NCBI GenBank assembly: GCA_000482145.1
Contig: AUXH01000040.1
Span: forward strand, 1 to 58,441
DNA length: 58,441 nucleotides
Direction: 5' to 3'
From: Strigomonas culicis
Lineage: Eukaryota; Euglenozoa; Kinetoplastea; Trypanosomatida; Trypanosomatidae
How positions within the stretch are numbered: position 1 is the stretch's first letter; every line of letters begins with the position of its first letter. A program made the translations under genes and the position numbers. This document shows positions 29,537 through 39,600 of the stretch, piece after piece. The notes below the pieces were generated by a model. It was not told where the DNA came from, made no database searches, and saw only the letters and a list, made by a program, of their open reading frames with translations.

Positions 29537-30610
29537 TCACAGCCCCTTAAAGAAGGTCACCTGCTTAATCTCGTTGCCGTTCTTATTCTTGAGCCCGTGG
29601 AACTTGGGCTCCAGCTTCGCCGCGTCCATGACCACGTCCTGCGGGAAGGTCGCCGTCGCGAAGGGCAGCGCAAAGAGGAGGAAGAAGGTGAGCGACAGCA
29701 CGTTGACCGGCTGGTACAGCGCCGCCTGGCGCTGCACAAAGAAGCGCTTGGCGGGGTTCAGCGCCTTCTTGGGGTCCTTGACGTTGAAGATGGCGTACAT
29801 GGTCAGCGTCGGGAAGAGCACGAGGGCGGTCGACATGACGACGCGGCTGACGGCGACCTGGCCGACGGCGACGCGCCCGGCGGCCGTCGACTTCTCGGGC
29901 GTCTTGCCGTCGAGCGTGATGTACTCGTTCGTCTCCGTGTCCTTCACGGGGATGCCCTTGAGGATGTCCTTGAGGCGGATGACGGACACGTTGGCCGCAC
30001 CCGCGGACGCCACGGCGACCCACGGGACGAGGATCTTGAGCAGCTTGTTGCGCTGCTTGCTCGCCGCCGTCGAGAGCACGTAGGACAGCCCGCACGCCGT
30101 GACCGACGCCGCCGCGTAGCCGGTCAGCAGCTCCTGCATCGGCAGCCCCTCCTTCCCGGACGCGTTGCAGTAATTGAAGCCCACGTTGTAGGTCTGGTTC
30201 ACGAACTGCCACACCATACCCAGCAGCGGCGTCTGCTGCGACGGACTCAGCATGGCCGCGAGGATGACCAAGTTGACCGGCACAAAGGTCGAAAAGCGGA
30301 ACGGCAGAAAGATGTTCTCGCCGCTGTCCGCGTGCACCGTGGACCGCACGTTCTTCTGCGCCTCGTGGTAGGCTCCGACCGTGATGCGGCCGAGGCTGCT
30401 CTTGTCAAACGTCGCCTTGTCGTGCGGGTTTGTGGCCGCCACGATGCGCTTGCTCTCCTCCAGCTGCGCGGGGGTCATCAGGAGCGTGCGCGGGTCCGTC
30501 ATCGACATGTAATGCTGGAAGCGCGACATGAAGCTGTTCTTGTCGTACTCCAGGTCGTCCGGGAAGCGCTGCACATCCTTGAGAAGCGTGTCCGCGGGGT
30601 AGGTAGGCAT
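29537..30610 (-). CDS. Sideroflexin (mitochondrial inner-membrane amino-acid carrier)
   Basis: 357 residues. Sideroflexin family, whose human member SFXN1 imports serine into mitochondria for one-carbon metabolism. The N-terminal half has FMSRFQHYMSMTDPRTLL and a HADSGENIFLPFRFS element, matching the family's HxDTGE and following loop. Four or five hydrophobic helices follow, and the C-terminus has ALNPAKRFF and ALPFATATFPQ motifs. The frame runs open to 30985, but the extension translates a GA repeat and poly-pyrimidine DNA, so the ATG at 30610 is the start. A (CT)n tract on the coding strand with an AG at 30663-30664 lies just upstream. First gene of the minus unit next to the strand switch. 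Confidence 0.93.
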   Translation of the reverse strand: MPTYPADTLLKDVQRFPDDLEYDKNSFMSRFQHYMSMTDPRTLLMTPAQLEESKRIVAATNPHDKATFDKSSLGRITVGAYHEAQKNVRSTVHADSGENIFLPFRFSTFVPVNLVILAAMLSPSQQTPLLGMVWQFVNQTYNVGFNYCNASGKEGLPMQELLTGYAAASVTACGLSYVLSTAASKQRNKLLKILVPWVAVASAGAANVSVIRLKDILKGIPVKDTETNEYITLDGKTPEKSTAAGRVAVGQVAVSRVVMSTALVLFPTLTMYAIFNVKDPKKALNPAKRFFVQRQAALYQPVNVLSLTFFLLFALPFATATFPQDVVMDAAKLEPKFHGLKNKNGNEIKQVTFFKGL

Positions 30611-30665
30611 GTTGTGCGGGAAAGGAAAGGCGATAAATAATAGTAATACTAATAAGAGTGCACTA

Positions 30666-30703
<38 letters not shown>

Positions 30704-31409
30704 CACGTGTATGAGCTGACGCGGAAGCAGGGCTGATATGAGCAGAATCACCTTAGCAACAACAAGAAGAAGAGCTCCCAGAAATACAAGAAGAGAGTTA
30801 AACTCCAAAAGAACAATAACCGAAAAGAAATACCACCCTTTGCCAAAAAGAAAAAAAAATCCAAAACAAAAAGTATTTGCAACATGAAAAGAAGTACCAA
30901 CATGTAAAAAAGAAAACAAAAACGAGGGAAAAAGGAGGCATAAAAAGGAAGAGAAACAGATCAGAAATAACGGGTGCGTATTCACAAACTAGAGGAAGAA
31001 ACAGAAAGAAACAGTCACTGCAGATCAGATCAGTGTAAAGCGTAAAAAATGAACGCAAAATGCAATAGGGCGAAGTATGTCACAGTTAACTGCTGTTAAC
31101 GGAGCACAGTTCTGAAGCATGCAACAAAAGTAAAAGAATGCAGAGGTACTCAAAAGAGCACAACGGTATTCATTGAAAAAAAAAAAGAGAGAGAGAACGG
31201 AAGGCACAGTCATTATGAAAAGTGAGGAGCAAAAAAAAAGAAGGCAGAGAAGTTTTGACAATTGAACATTGAATTAGCACAACGTTATGTACAGTTCCCA
31301 TGCTGTTTATTTTTTTGCTTTTTTTTTTTGAATTCCTCCTCTACTTACCCGATCTCTATTTACACGAATTTCGAAGTGCGAAGAGGTCATTTCGCAATGA
31401 TTTCTGGAA
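30611..31409. other. Intergenic region between sideroflexin and the next minus gene
   Basis: About 800 bases, AT-rich and strongly purine-rich on plus. Contains the GA repeat and splice acceptor near 30663-30699. No gene seen: the frames here only translate homopolymer-like DNA. Confidence 0.65.
30663..30699 (-). promoter_or_regulatory. (CT)n splice-acceptor tract for sideroflexin
   Basis: On the minus strand a run of about 15 CT units is followed by CCCTCTAG, with the AG at plus 30663-30664. The dinucleotide repeat itself appears to serve as the polypyrimidine tract. It fixes the start at 30610, since the upstream frame would be removed. Confidence 0.65.
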
Positions 31410-32417
31410 TTACCACAGCGAGTTACACTCCTTGGCATTACCTGCACTCGGCACGCCCGTGGGCACCTCCTTGGTCATGGATTGGATGAAGGTGGCCGCC
31501 ACCTTCGCATTCTTCCTCTGATGCGACGCAGCGTGGTGGGACGGCTTGGTGACCCGGTCGCGCTTCATCTCCTTCATGGTGACGACCCACCACGTGTTGC
31601 AGGCGTCGCTCCACTGGTTGGGTGAGCGCGCGGACACCGGCGGGGGGCACATCCAGGCGTACACCTTCTGCGACGCGGCGCTCCAGCGGCACGCGCCGAG
31701 GTACCACCGTGCCAGGTGGCCGACGTACAGGCCCTGCACCTTCTCGATGCCGACGCTGCTCTCCACCTCCGCAATCATCTTCTCGTACGACGGCGGGGGA
31801 GGCAGCGGGAACTGCGTGGGCGTATCGGCGACCATGGCGCTGACGCTGCTCACCTCCGGCGTGCGCTCGTAGGTGAAGTGCGCGGCCGTGCTGATATTGT
31901 AGGGGTTCCACGTGCGCGCGATGGGGACCTGCGTCGTGCCGCACTTGCTCATGATGTTGTCGACCGCGGTCCACCACACATTGCACGAGGCGACCCAGTC
32001 GTACAGCTCCTTCTCGCTCTGGGAGGCGGGCTCCGCCGGGCAGCGCGCGCGCGCGACGTTGCAGCAGGACGCGTACACCGTCGTGCGGACGAGCCGCTGG
32101 TACCAGAACCGCGTGGCCTCCACGTTGTCGGTCGGCGGCGGCGGCGGGCGGATGCGCGACTGCGGAAACATGCGGTTCACCTCCTTGTCCATGATGGGCA
32201 TCGCCACTAGCTTCTGCACCGAGGGCAGGTCCTCCTCGACCTCGTAGCACGGCACGACGCGCTCCACGTTCATGCGGGCACGCACGAGGCTATGCACGAC
32301 CCGCGGCACATGCATCGTCTTCTTCACATCCTCGGCGCTGACAAGCGGGTTCTCGTACATGGAGGGGGCATTGATCGGCTCCACGATCGTATCCAGATTC
32401 ACGATAACACGGGGCAT
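31410..32417 (-). CDS. Trp/Cys-rich protein with an internal duplication, unknown function
   Basis: 335 residues, not recognised. Two related units lie at about 103-157 and 233-283. Each begins with an aromatic W-Y stretch and ends with a C-N-x-W-W motif (SCNVWWTAV and ACNTWWVVT), with a Cys-Pro in between. A proline-rich linker lies between them and an acidic N-terminal part before them. No signal peptide or membrane segment is evident. The frame is open to 32480, but the splice acceptor at 32453-32454 lies between that codon and the ATG at 32417, so 32417 is chosen. The C-terminal 40 residues are basic and probably disordered. Mitochondrial or structural roles are possible but unsupported. 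Confidence 0.8.
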   Translation of the reverse strand: MPRVIVNLDTIVEPINAPSMYENPLVSAEDVKKTMHVPRVVHSLVRARMNVERVVPCYEVEEDLPSVQKLVAMPIMDKEVNRMFPQSRIRPPPPPTDNVEATRFWYQRLVRTTVYASCCNVARARCPAEPASQSEKELYDWVASCNVWWTAVDNIMSKCGTTQVPIARTWNPYNISTAAHFTYERTPEVSSVSAMVADTPTQFPLPPPPSYEKMIAEVESSVGIEKVQGLYVGHLARWYLGACRWSAASQKVYAWMCPPPVSARSPNQWSDACNTWWVVTMKEMKRDRVTKPSHHAASHQRKNAKVAATFIQSMTKEVPTGVPSAGNAKECNSLW

Positions 32418-33395
32418 GGTTTCGATGCGATTTGGTGTGGGTCGAGCGCGTACTGCAAGGTGGATAATTTCAGAAATCAAACAAAAATCGTAAAATGAAA
32501 AAAAAAAGAATATATAAAGAGTTATATTTTTGCTGTATTATAATCTAAAAGGAAAAAAACTATAAATTACTGTATGAAGGTAGGGAGGTAAGAGAGCAAG
32601 TTAAGATAGAGAGCAAGGAAAAGAGTGTTCTTTTTTTTTTCTCCTTTCGCATAGGAGAGCAACAAAGGGAAGTTTAGTACACCTTTTTCTTTCCAAATAC
32701 TGTTTTTCGCCGTTCCTTTGACTTTAACAGATTCATAATTTTTTATAGTATCACTTGTCAGTCCAACTAAAATTATTAGTATTTTTTTTTAGGTTTATTA
32801 ACATCCCTCAACTAACACATCAACAACAAAAACGGAAACCAAAATAATATCACCGGCACTCATAACAAACAATTATATAAGGAAAAAAAAAAAACGAACA
32901 AAAAAAGGGAAAAAAGAGTTATGCATTCGAATAGCTACACAAAAAGCGTTTTAAAAATAATCAAAGAAACACAGAGGGAGAAATAAACTTACTCTATTTC
33001 CTTGTTATTTTTTGTTTTAATTACTTTCGTTTTTTTTTTCGAGAAAAAAAAACTTGCTATAGTATGTATATGCGTTACTAAGGATAGTACATTCATATTC
33101 TTGCCTGCTCGCCGCATTCGTGAAATGCACATGACTCAAAAAAAAAAAAGGAAACAGAGAGGACAAACATACAAGAAACCTCCACTTTATACCGCGGGGC
33201 CATCATCGTCAATTTGAAATGAAAGGATGTCGTTTTAATGTGAAAAGGAAATGGGAAATAAGAGAGATTGCTAAGAGTTGTGGGTGTACATGCACTGCAT
33301 TTAAAACTGTTCTTTTTCACACCCCACCACGTGAATTCTACATTTTTTTTTTGTTTCGCTCTTCTTCTTCATTTCTTCCTCACGCCCCTCCCCTC
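32418..33395. other. Long AT-rich intergenic region
   Basis: About 1 kb with many A- and T-runs and no supported gene or RNA. A T-run/CGAG/A-run near-palindrome lies at about 33029-33050 and could form a hairpin. Confidence 0.65.
32453..32510 (-). promoter_or_regulatory. Trans-splice acceptor for the Trp/Cys-rich gene
   Basis: On minus, a T-rich tract is followed by its first AG in CCTTGCAG (plus 32453-32454). The ATG at 32480 lies upstream of this AG and the ATG at 32417 downstream, so this site decides the start. Confidence 0.65.
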
Positions 33396-35738
33396 TCATT
33401 CCTCCGTCCCTTGCGCCGTCTGCACGTCGTTCTCCACCTGCTTCACCGATTCACAGGCCTGGTAAAAAGAGTCGAGCGACCAGGCCATGGGATAAATGAA
33501 GGCGTACTGATGGTAGTCCGTAGACGTGCTCGTCTTCCACGTGCAGCGCTTCTCAAACGCAAATGTCGTCGTGGATGGACCCTTGTTCATCTTCTTGGCG
33601 TTCACGTTACCCCCCTTTCCCGCCGTCGTCGTCGCGCCGCTTTCCTCCTTGAGCGAGCACTCGATAATGTTGCCGTCGTTAATCGTGTACGTGGAGACCA
33701 CATCGTCCGGGATGTACACCGAGATCTGCTGCTCGTCGCCCCGCATCGTGTTTAAGGGCACCTCGGTGTCCCCGTTGCGCGCAAGGGCCTCGAAGACCCA
33801 ATCCCCGTTATCCTCCATGTGCCCGTTCCAGAGCCGGATCTGTGCCGTCTGCACGTCCGCGCAGGGATAGATGTAGTTGCGGCTGTCGTACTGCCCGCTC
33901 TTCATGCCGTCCGGGTTGATGAAGAGGGCGCCGCGCGCAAAGGGGTTCTCGCGCAGGCAGTCGCGGATCTGGCTCACGGGATAGAAGCGAAGGCAGCGCA
34001 GGGGACCGGGTCCGTTGGGGCCCGGCAGCTGGCTCAGCGCCGCCTGCATCTTGCTGATGCGGTTCTGCAGTGTCGTATGCGCACCCAAGCACTTGCCGAT
34101 GCGCATCATGTCCGAGATGTACAGCACACCGTCCAGCATGGTCGCCTCCAGGCTGAAGAGAATGGACGGCGCCTGGGCCGCCGGCGGCGGGGGTGCCGCT
34201 GCCCCCTCCTCCTCCTCGTTGTGCGCGGCACTGTCCTTCGTCGCCATCTCCGCCTTCAGCTGCTGGATGAGCTCCTGCACAGGCGCCGGCACCTCCTGTA
34301 GGTGGAACAGGAGCTCGTAAGAGGGCAAGTGGACGTAGACGTTCTCGTCGTACGCGAGAAGGGAGACCTTGTCACCCCAGACCCACGGGACGAGCATGTA
34401 CTCCTCGAAAAGAAGAGCCCGTCTAACAAAAACAACATAGTCTAACACATAGTTTGGCTCCACGTAGGGGAAACCAAAGTTGTTCTTGTCGATATCCAGC
34501 GAGGCCATCTCGGCCTCAATAATCTCCTTTGCCAGTTTGTGGTCCTCCACGAGGGGGCAGTTGGGAATGAAGTTGACGGCGGGCATCTTCAGTGGCGGCA
34601 GGTTCTTACTAATCACATCACGGACCTGCGAAATCGCGGACTCGATGACAGCCTTCAAGGGCTGCGATCCGTCCATCACCGCAATCGGGGGGCCTGGCGG
34701 CGTGCTATTCTCGCTTTCCATCTGCTCCGCAAACTCGAAGCTCTCCGGGTGTGCTTGTTTGCTCTGCTCCGAGTCAAAGTTGACGCCCCGGTTGATGAGT
34801 TCGCTCAGATCATTGTTGACCACGCAGAGAACATCTAGGTTCAAGTTGGCTTGGTGAAGGATGTGATTGACGTAGTACGGCTCGTACTTACTGTTCACTA
34901 ATCCGTCATCGATCACAACACCCAACAGGTTTGGCTTCTTCACCAATTCGGCGAGGGCGGCAAGGTTGATGCCCTTGTCCTCGTAATCCTCGGATTCCTC
35001 CCTGAACTTCAGCGAGATGTAGTCAAAGCGCAGCTCATCCGCCAGGGCCCTTGCCACGCTTGTCTTGCCGCTACATTGGTAGCCCACGACGAGGATAACG
35101 GTCACCTTTGGTTTCGTGAAGTATGTGGGGGCCTGTGTGGGTGTCTGATACTGTGCATGCCCACTCGGCGCTGGCGTGCGCCTGTTCGGGGGCATATTCA
35201 TATTCTGCTGGGCCTGGGGAGATGCCTGCCGCTGCGAGTACGGCGGCGTCTGCGGCATCGGAGGCAGCATCTGCTGCGGGTGTACGTAGTTATTGTTGTT
35301 ATTATTGTTATTGTTCATAAACTGTCCCCCTGGGGGTTGGGGTGGCATATTGCCATAAAAGACCCCGTTGTTGTTGTTGGCCTCCCAGTGATTATTCGCA
35401 TTTCTATCAGCCCCCCCGCTGTAGTAATTCTGCTGCTGCCCATATTGGCGATGCCCGCCACCTTGGTTGCCGCCCTGGTTGTAGGGCCCTGGCGGTCGAC
35501 GGCCCTGCGGTGGGCCCATATTGTTTGGCTGCGGGGGCATCCCCTGGCTGTTGTTGTTGTTGCGAAACTGGGGGTTGCGATTGCTGGCACGTGGACCACC
35601 ACCACCGCCTCCCCCCATGTTCTGGTTATACCCGCCTTGGTTTCCCATCACGTCTGGGTTTGGACTGCTACCGTCGCTCTTCACATTCCCAGGCATGAAA
35701 GAATTCGCATGCGGATTCAAGGACGAAGTAGAAGTCAT
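33396..35738 (-). CDS. Degenerate capping-enzyme paralogue with P-loop domain and PAM2-like N-terminus
   Basis: 780 residues. Residues 7-16 (LNPHANSFMP) match the PAM2 consensus that binds the MLLE domain of poly(A)-binding protein. About 20-200 is Asn, Gly, Gln and Pro-rich low complexity. A kinase-like P-loop domain follows (GYQCSGKT at 219-226). The C-terminal half aligns by eye with the capping enzyme encoded next door, including a motif III-like EATMLDGVLYISD, but its KxDG lysine position appears to be V or W, and the motif IV DG has become RG. Guanylyl transfer is therefore unlikely. Domain content fits G5-IP, the reported partner of EIF4G5/EIF4E6 in T. brucei; that identity is inference. 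The longest frame begins at a TTG (35777); the ATG at 35738 is the start. Confidence 0.82.
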   Translation of the reverse strand: MTSTSSLNPHANSFMPGNVKSDGSSPNPDVMGNQGGYNQNMGGGGGGGPRASNRNPQFRNNNNSQGMPPQPNNMGPPQGRRPPGPYNQGGNQGGGHRQYGQQQNYYSGGADRNANNHWEANNNNGVFYGNMPPQPPGGQFMNNNNNNNNNYVHPQQMLPPMPQTPPYSQRQASPQAQQNMNMPPNRRTPAPSGHAQYQTPTQAPTYFTKPKVTVILVVGYQCSGKTSVARALADELRFDYISLKFREESEDYEDKGINLAALAELVKKPNLLGVVIDDGLVNSKYEPYYVNHILHQANLNLDVLCVVNNDLSELINRGVNFDSEQSKQAHPESFEFAEQMESENSTPPGPPIAVMDGSQPLKAVIESAISQVRDVISKNLPPLKMPAVNFIPNCPLVEDHKLAKEIIEAEMASLDIDKNNFGFPYVEPNYVLDYVVFVRRALLFEEYMLVPWVWGDKVSLLAYDENVYVHLPSYELLFHLQEVPAPVQELIQQLKAEMATKDSAAHNEEEEGAAAPPPPAAQAPSILFSLEATMLDGVLYISDMMRIGKCLGAHTTLQNRISKMQAALSQLPGPNGPGPLRCLRFYPVSQIRDCLRENPFARGALFINPDGMKSGQYDSRNYIYPCADVQTAQIRLWNGHMEDNGDWVFEALARNGDTEVPLNTMRGDEQQISVYIPDDVVSTYTINDGNIIECSLKEESGATTTAGKGGNVNAKKMNKGPSTTTFAFEKRCTWKTSTSTDYHQYAFIYPMAWSLDSFYQACESVKQVENDVQTAQGTEE

Positions 35739-36261
35739 ATGCGGTAGGAGGTACAAGTGGGTGTGGATGTATGTCAACGCCGCTTATGCAATAGATTTGT
35801 TTGGGGTATTACGTGTTTTTCCGTCCGCCTGGATCAGCTTCTTGTCGTACGTATACGTGTGTGTTTGTGTGTCTGGGTACGTGTGTGCCACAGTCTATAA
35901 CTATTCGTCTCAGTGAGCTCGCTAAGTAAACCAACGCGTGCGTATATTGTTACTAGCCACGGAGTGAATGAGCAAGTGCTAAGACAACAATATTGGGAAT
36001 ACGGAAAACGTGCTAAAAGGTAAAAGACTGCTAACTTACACTTAGAGGCTTAACACCAACTTCAGGACAACAGCAACAAAAAAGATAACAACCGATACAA
36101 ATGATGAAGTCGACAACAAGGATGATGAAAACGAACAACACCAAAAATAGTAAATCTATGAGTAGCATCAGAACGCACGAAGAACAAGAGATAAATGAAG
36201 AGTGAAAGAAAGGGGGAAACATAGAATCGAAATACCCAGCATTTTGGTGAAAGAGCCACAT

Positions 36262-36296
<35 letters not shown>

Positions 36297-36691
36297 CATA
36301 TACATACATATGTCTTCAAAGCAATGATCATGATCACCACCCAGAGAAACGTGAAAACAGTTCTTTTTTTTTAAAAAAAAACGTTATATTTACGTAGAAA
36401 GGGAAAAGAAAACAGACTTTACAACTACTACTAAGATATATCACACGTTTGCGTCACACATTGTATTCGTTCTTCAACTCTGTCGTTTGGTTAAAGAAAA
36501 GGGTAAGAAACAGTAAGGAAAATAAGTGAAACAAAAAAAAAACAATTATTCCTATCGTGTACGCTTTTCGGAGGTCTTTTGTTTTTGTTCTCGTTGCTGT
36601 ATTTCACTCTTTCCAACATGCTCGATTGTTTCTTTTACACACAGCTCCGTCTTCATTTGACTGTCTCCATATAATTGTTTTCTTTTTTCCA
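35739..36691. other. Intergenic region between the two capping-enzyme-like genes
   Basis: About 950 bases, no gene seen. Contains CA and TA repeats (36262-36296) and a T-run/A-run palindrome near 36363-36380. Confidence 0.65.
36262..36296. repeat. (CA)n followed by (TA)n
   Basis: CA repeat at 36262-36280 continues directly into a TA repeat to 36296. Confidence 0.95.
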
Positions 36692-39600
36692 CTACAACGA
36701 TCCCGTATAGTTTATCTCGCCACATAGATCACACAGTGTTCCATAATCCAAGTGATTTAGATCGACAATGTATCGCACAATAGACATCTTATTCGGTCTT
36801 GGCTTGTCCGTCCGGAGGCGATGAAAGTACCACTCTGTATGTGTGTGCCCTTCACGGTCGGTGTCCAACTTCTGCAGTGAAAGCTCCACGAGGCAGCTGT
36901 TGCACAGTCCGTGCTCCTGTACTTCCTGATTGGTAAAAACGCCAACGGCGAACGGGAACGCCGCCTCCAGTAGAGTCTTGCCGTCCGCGTCAGAAACGTA
37001 GAGCTGATACCGCCACGTGCCGTCCTTCTGCTGAGCGCCGTTCACGAGACGGAAATCCGCCGTGCATAGCTCCCGCGGTTTCCACTTCAACAAATTCTTG
37101 TCCGCTCCGAAGTGATACCCCTTGTTGTGCTGAAATATGATACCGTCGATGGGCATCGGAGATTCCTCGAGGCTGGGCAACAGCTCATGGAGAAGGTTGA
37201 TCGGCGTGTACTCCTTCAGCACCACACGTTTGTTTTCTAACGCCTTATCCGAGCAGTTACTGTTCATGTCGTCAAAGTGCTTCATCAGCTGAGCGTACCG
37301 CTCGTCAAAGTGGACACGTTTACCCTGTTGACCGAAGAAGTAGACATAGTCGATCACGTACAGTGTTGGCAGCTTTGTGGCTGTATCGTACGTAAGCTCC
37401 GCGTCAAACATGGCCAGAACCAGGGAGTTCACATTTTTCCGGGGACCTGAAATAGGCAGAGTCGGAAAGTTCAGGTCCTTGAACAGCTCGTTGACTTCAA
37501 AGCAACACGTGAACCTAAAGGGAAACGCCAGATAGCCAAAGTGCGCATGGCGCACCACGAGCAGCCGCTGCCCGTCGATCTTCAAGGTGACGTGCATCGA
37601 TGACATGATGTCCTCCATCTGTGGATCCTTAAACGTCATTTCACTAACATACCCACCCACTGTTGACAGCGGTGCGGAGTCAATGTGGGCGTTTGACGTG
37701 TTGCTGATGGTTTGATGCACCTCCTTACACAGCTGCATGTACGTCCCATGGTTGTCTAAGAGTTTGAAAAAAGAGCAGCTGAGGCCGGGGACGAGGCACG
37801 GTGGTGGCAGCACAAACTCACGCGTCTTCTTGGGGAAGCCGGCGTTGATGTGACGACAGATCTCGTTGGCCACTTCCTCCACACCCATCGTTTCGGAGTC
37901 AATCGTGTACAGACAATGCGCAGGCTTGTATACCAAATCCGCCACGGCGGCCTGGGCGCGCTGCTCCACAAAGCGCCAGTGCTCGTTGCCTTGCTTGTTG
38001 TCGCACCGCTGCTCGGCCCGCTGCGATGCCGTGCCGATGCTGATTTGTAGCCAGAACACGAACGGAACCGGCAGTCCGGCCCCTGCTAGACAAGACTGAA
38101 TATAGTAGGCATCTGTTTCACTGGAGATAACGAAGCGGTCCAGTACAATGCCGTTGTACTTGTGAGAGCCACGCGTGCCAAAGTGTTCCTTGACCGATTC
38201 ACTCAGTACTTCAAACGGTTTCTTCCCCTCATTGAAAATGGAGCCTGAAGACAAGCACAGCAAATTGTACTTCTTGGCTAGCTTCAGGGCCTGCGTCGTC
38301 TTGCCCGATCCGCGCAGCCCAAAGAGCAGAACAACAAGCGGATTCGAAGGTGTCGGCTTCGCCGTTAACGTCGGAATGTACTGCGGTGGAGTCCACATTT
38401 TGGGCACACTCACCGCAGGTGCGGAGGCACCATTCGCTTTGGTCATCGGCACCGCCGGGGCGGTTGGCGGTGTCGGAGCGGCTGGCGGTGTCGGAGCCGC
38501 TGGTGGTGGTGGCACGACGCTCTTCTCCGTTCGTGCGAGTTGCGGAATGAGCTTCTTGAACGGCATGGGTGGCTGCCAGGTCTTCATACCAGCGGGTCCT
38601 GCAACGGGTGCGACGGGCCGCGCAGCCGCGTTGGGCCCAGCGTTGGGCTGCGCCTGCGCCGGCGGTGACGGGTGGAGACTGTGTACGGTGGGGGGTGGAG
38701 GCGGCGGCGGTGCGGCTGGTGTGGCTCGCTCCACCTCCGGCGACATCACGGCGGGCGCGGGCGGCGTCGGCGGCGCTGCGGCGGGGCTCACATTCACGTA
38801 CGTCGGCTGAGGCTTTGGGTACATGGGCGACGACTGCCTCTCTGGCGCCATGGGAGGTGGGACACCGGGGTCTATGTAGGACGGCGCGGTGAGCGACGGG
38901 TCACTATAAGCAGCTTGATTGGCCATGGCTGCCGCTTGCTCAAACTGTCGTGCGGACACCGTGCGAGGAGGGGGGATCAGTGGCGACGCCTTTTTAAAAG
39001 GCGACTTCACCGGCGAGCTCACTTGCTGCGGCCCCGACATGTACGTGGGCCGCGGCGGTAGAAAGGGAGGGGCGCCTATCGTGCTGTAGCCCTTCGCAGC
39101 CCCTGCGGGTGCCGGCGGCGACTCCCGCGCGCGTGGTGGCTGCTGATGCGGCGGCGGCGATGGCGGTGGCGGCGGTAGCACCTGCTGCGGCTGTGCGGGC
39201 GGCGATGGTGTCTGCTGCTGATGCGGTACGGTCGCCCGCGGGATGAGAAACTTCGCGGAGGGCTGGGGCGGCGCCCACGTCTTCACCGGCATCTCCGATG
39301 TCGGGGCACGCCGCGGCATCTCGCCCATCGGCGCCGCGACCGACGCCGCGGGGGATGCCGGTGGCGGCGGTGGCGGCGGCACGTTCACGTGAAGGCTAGG
39401 TGCGGTGCTAGGCGGCGGTGGCGCCGTGGGGACGCTCGCATTCGATGCCGATCTTGGCACCGGCAGCATCTCCGACGACGGACGGGGCTCCGCCGGTGGG
39501 CTGTAGGCCGGCGACGGCTCCGTCCGGCGGCTCCGCCTAAACCCGACCAGAATAGGAGCCGTATTCGCAATAGGTGCCGTTGGCGGCGCGGCTGTTTCCG

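Noticed and set aside
30611..30985. N-terminal extension of sideroflexin
   Set aside because: Translates the GA repeat into Ser-Leu repeats and poly-pyrimidine DNA; lies upstream of the splice acceptor.
35739..35777. N-terminal extension of the capping-enzyme paralogue
   Set aside because: Begins at TTG, not ATG; the ATG at 35738 places the PAM2 motif at the N-terminus.
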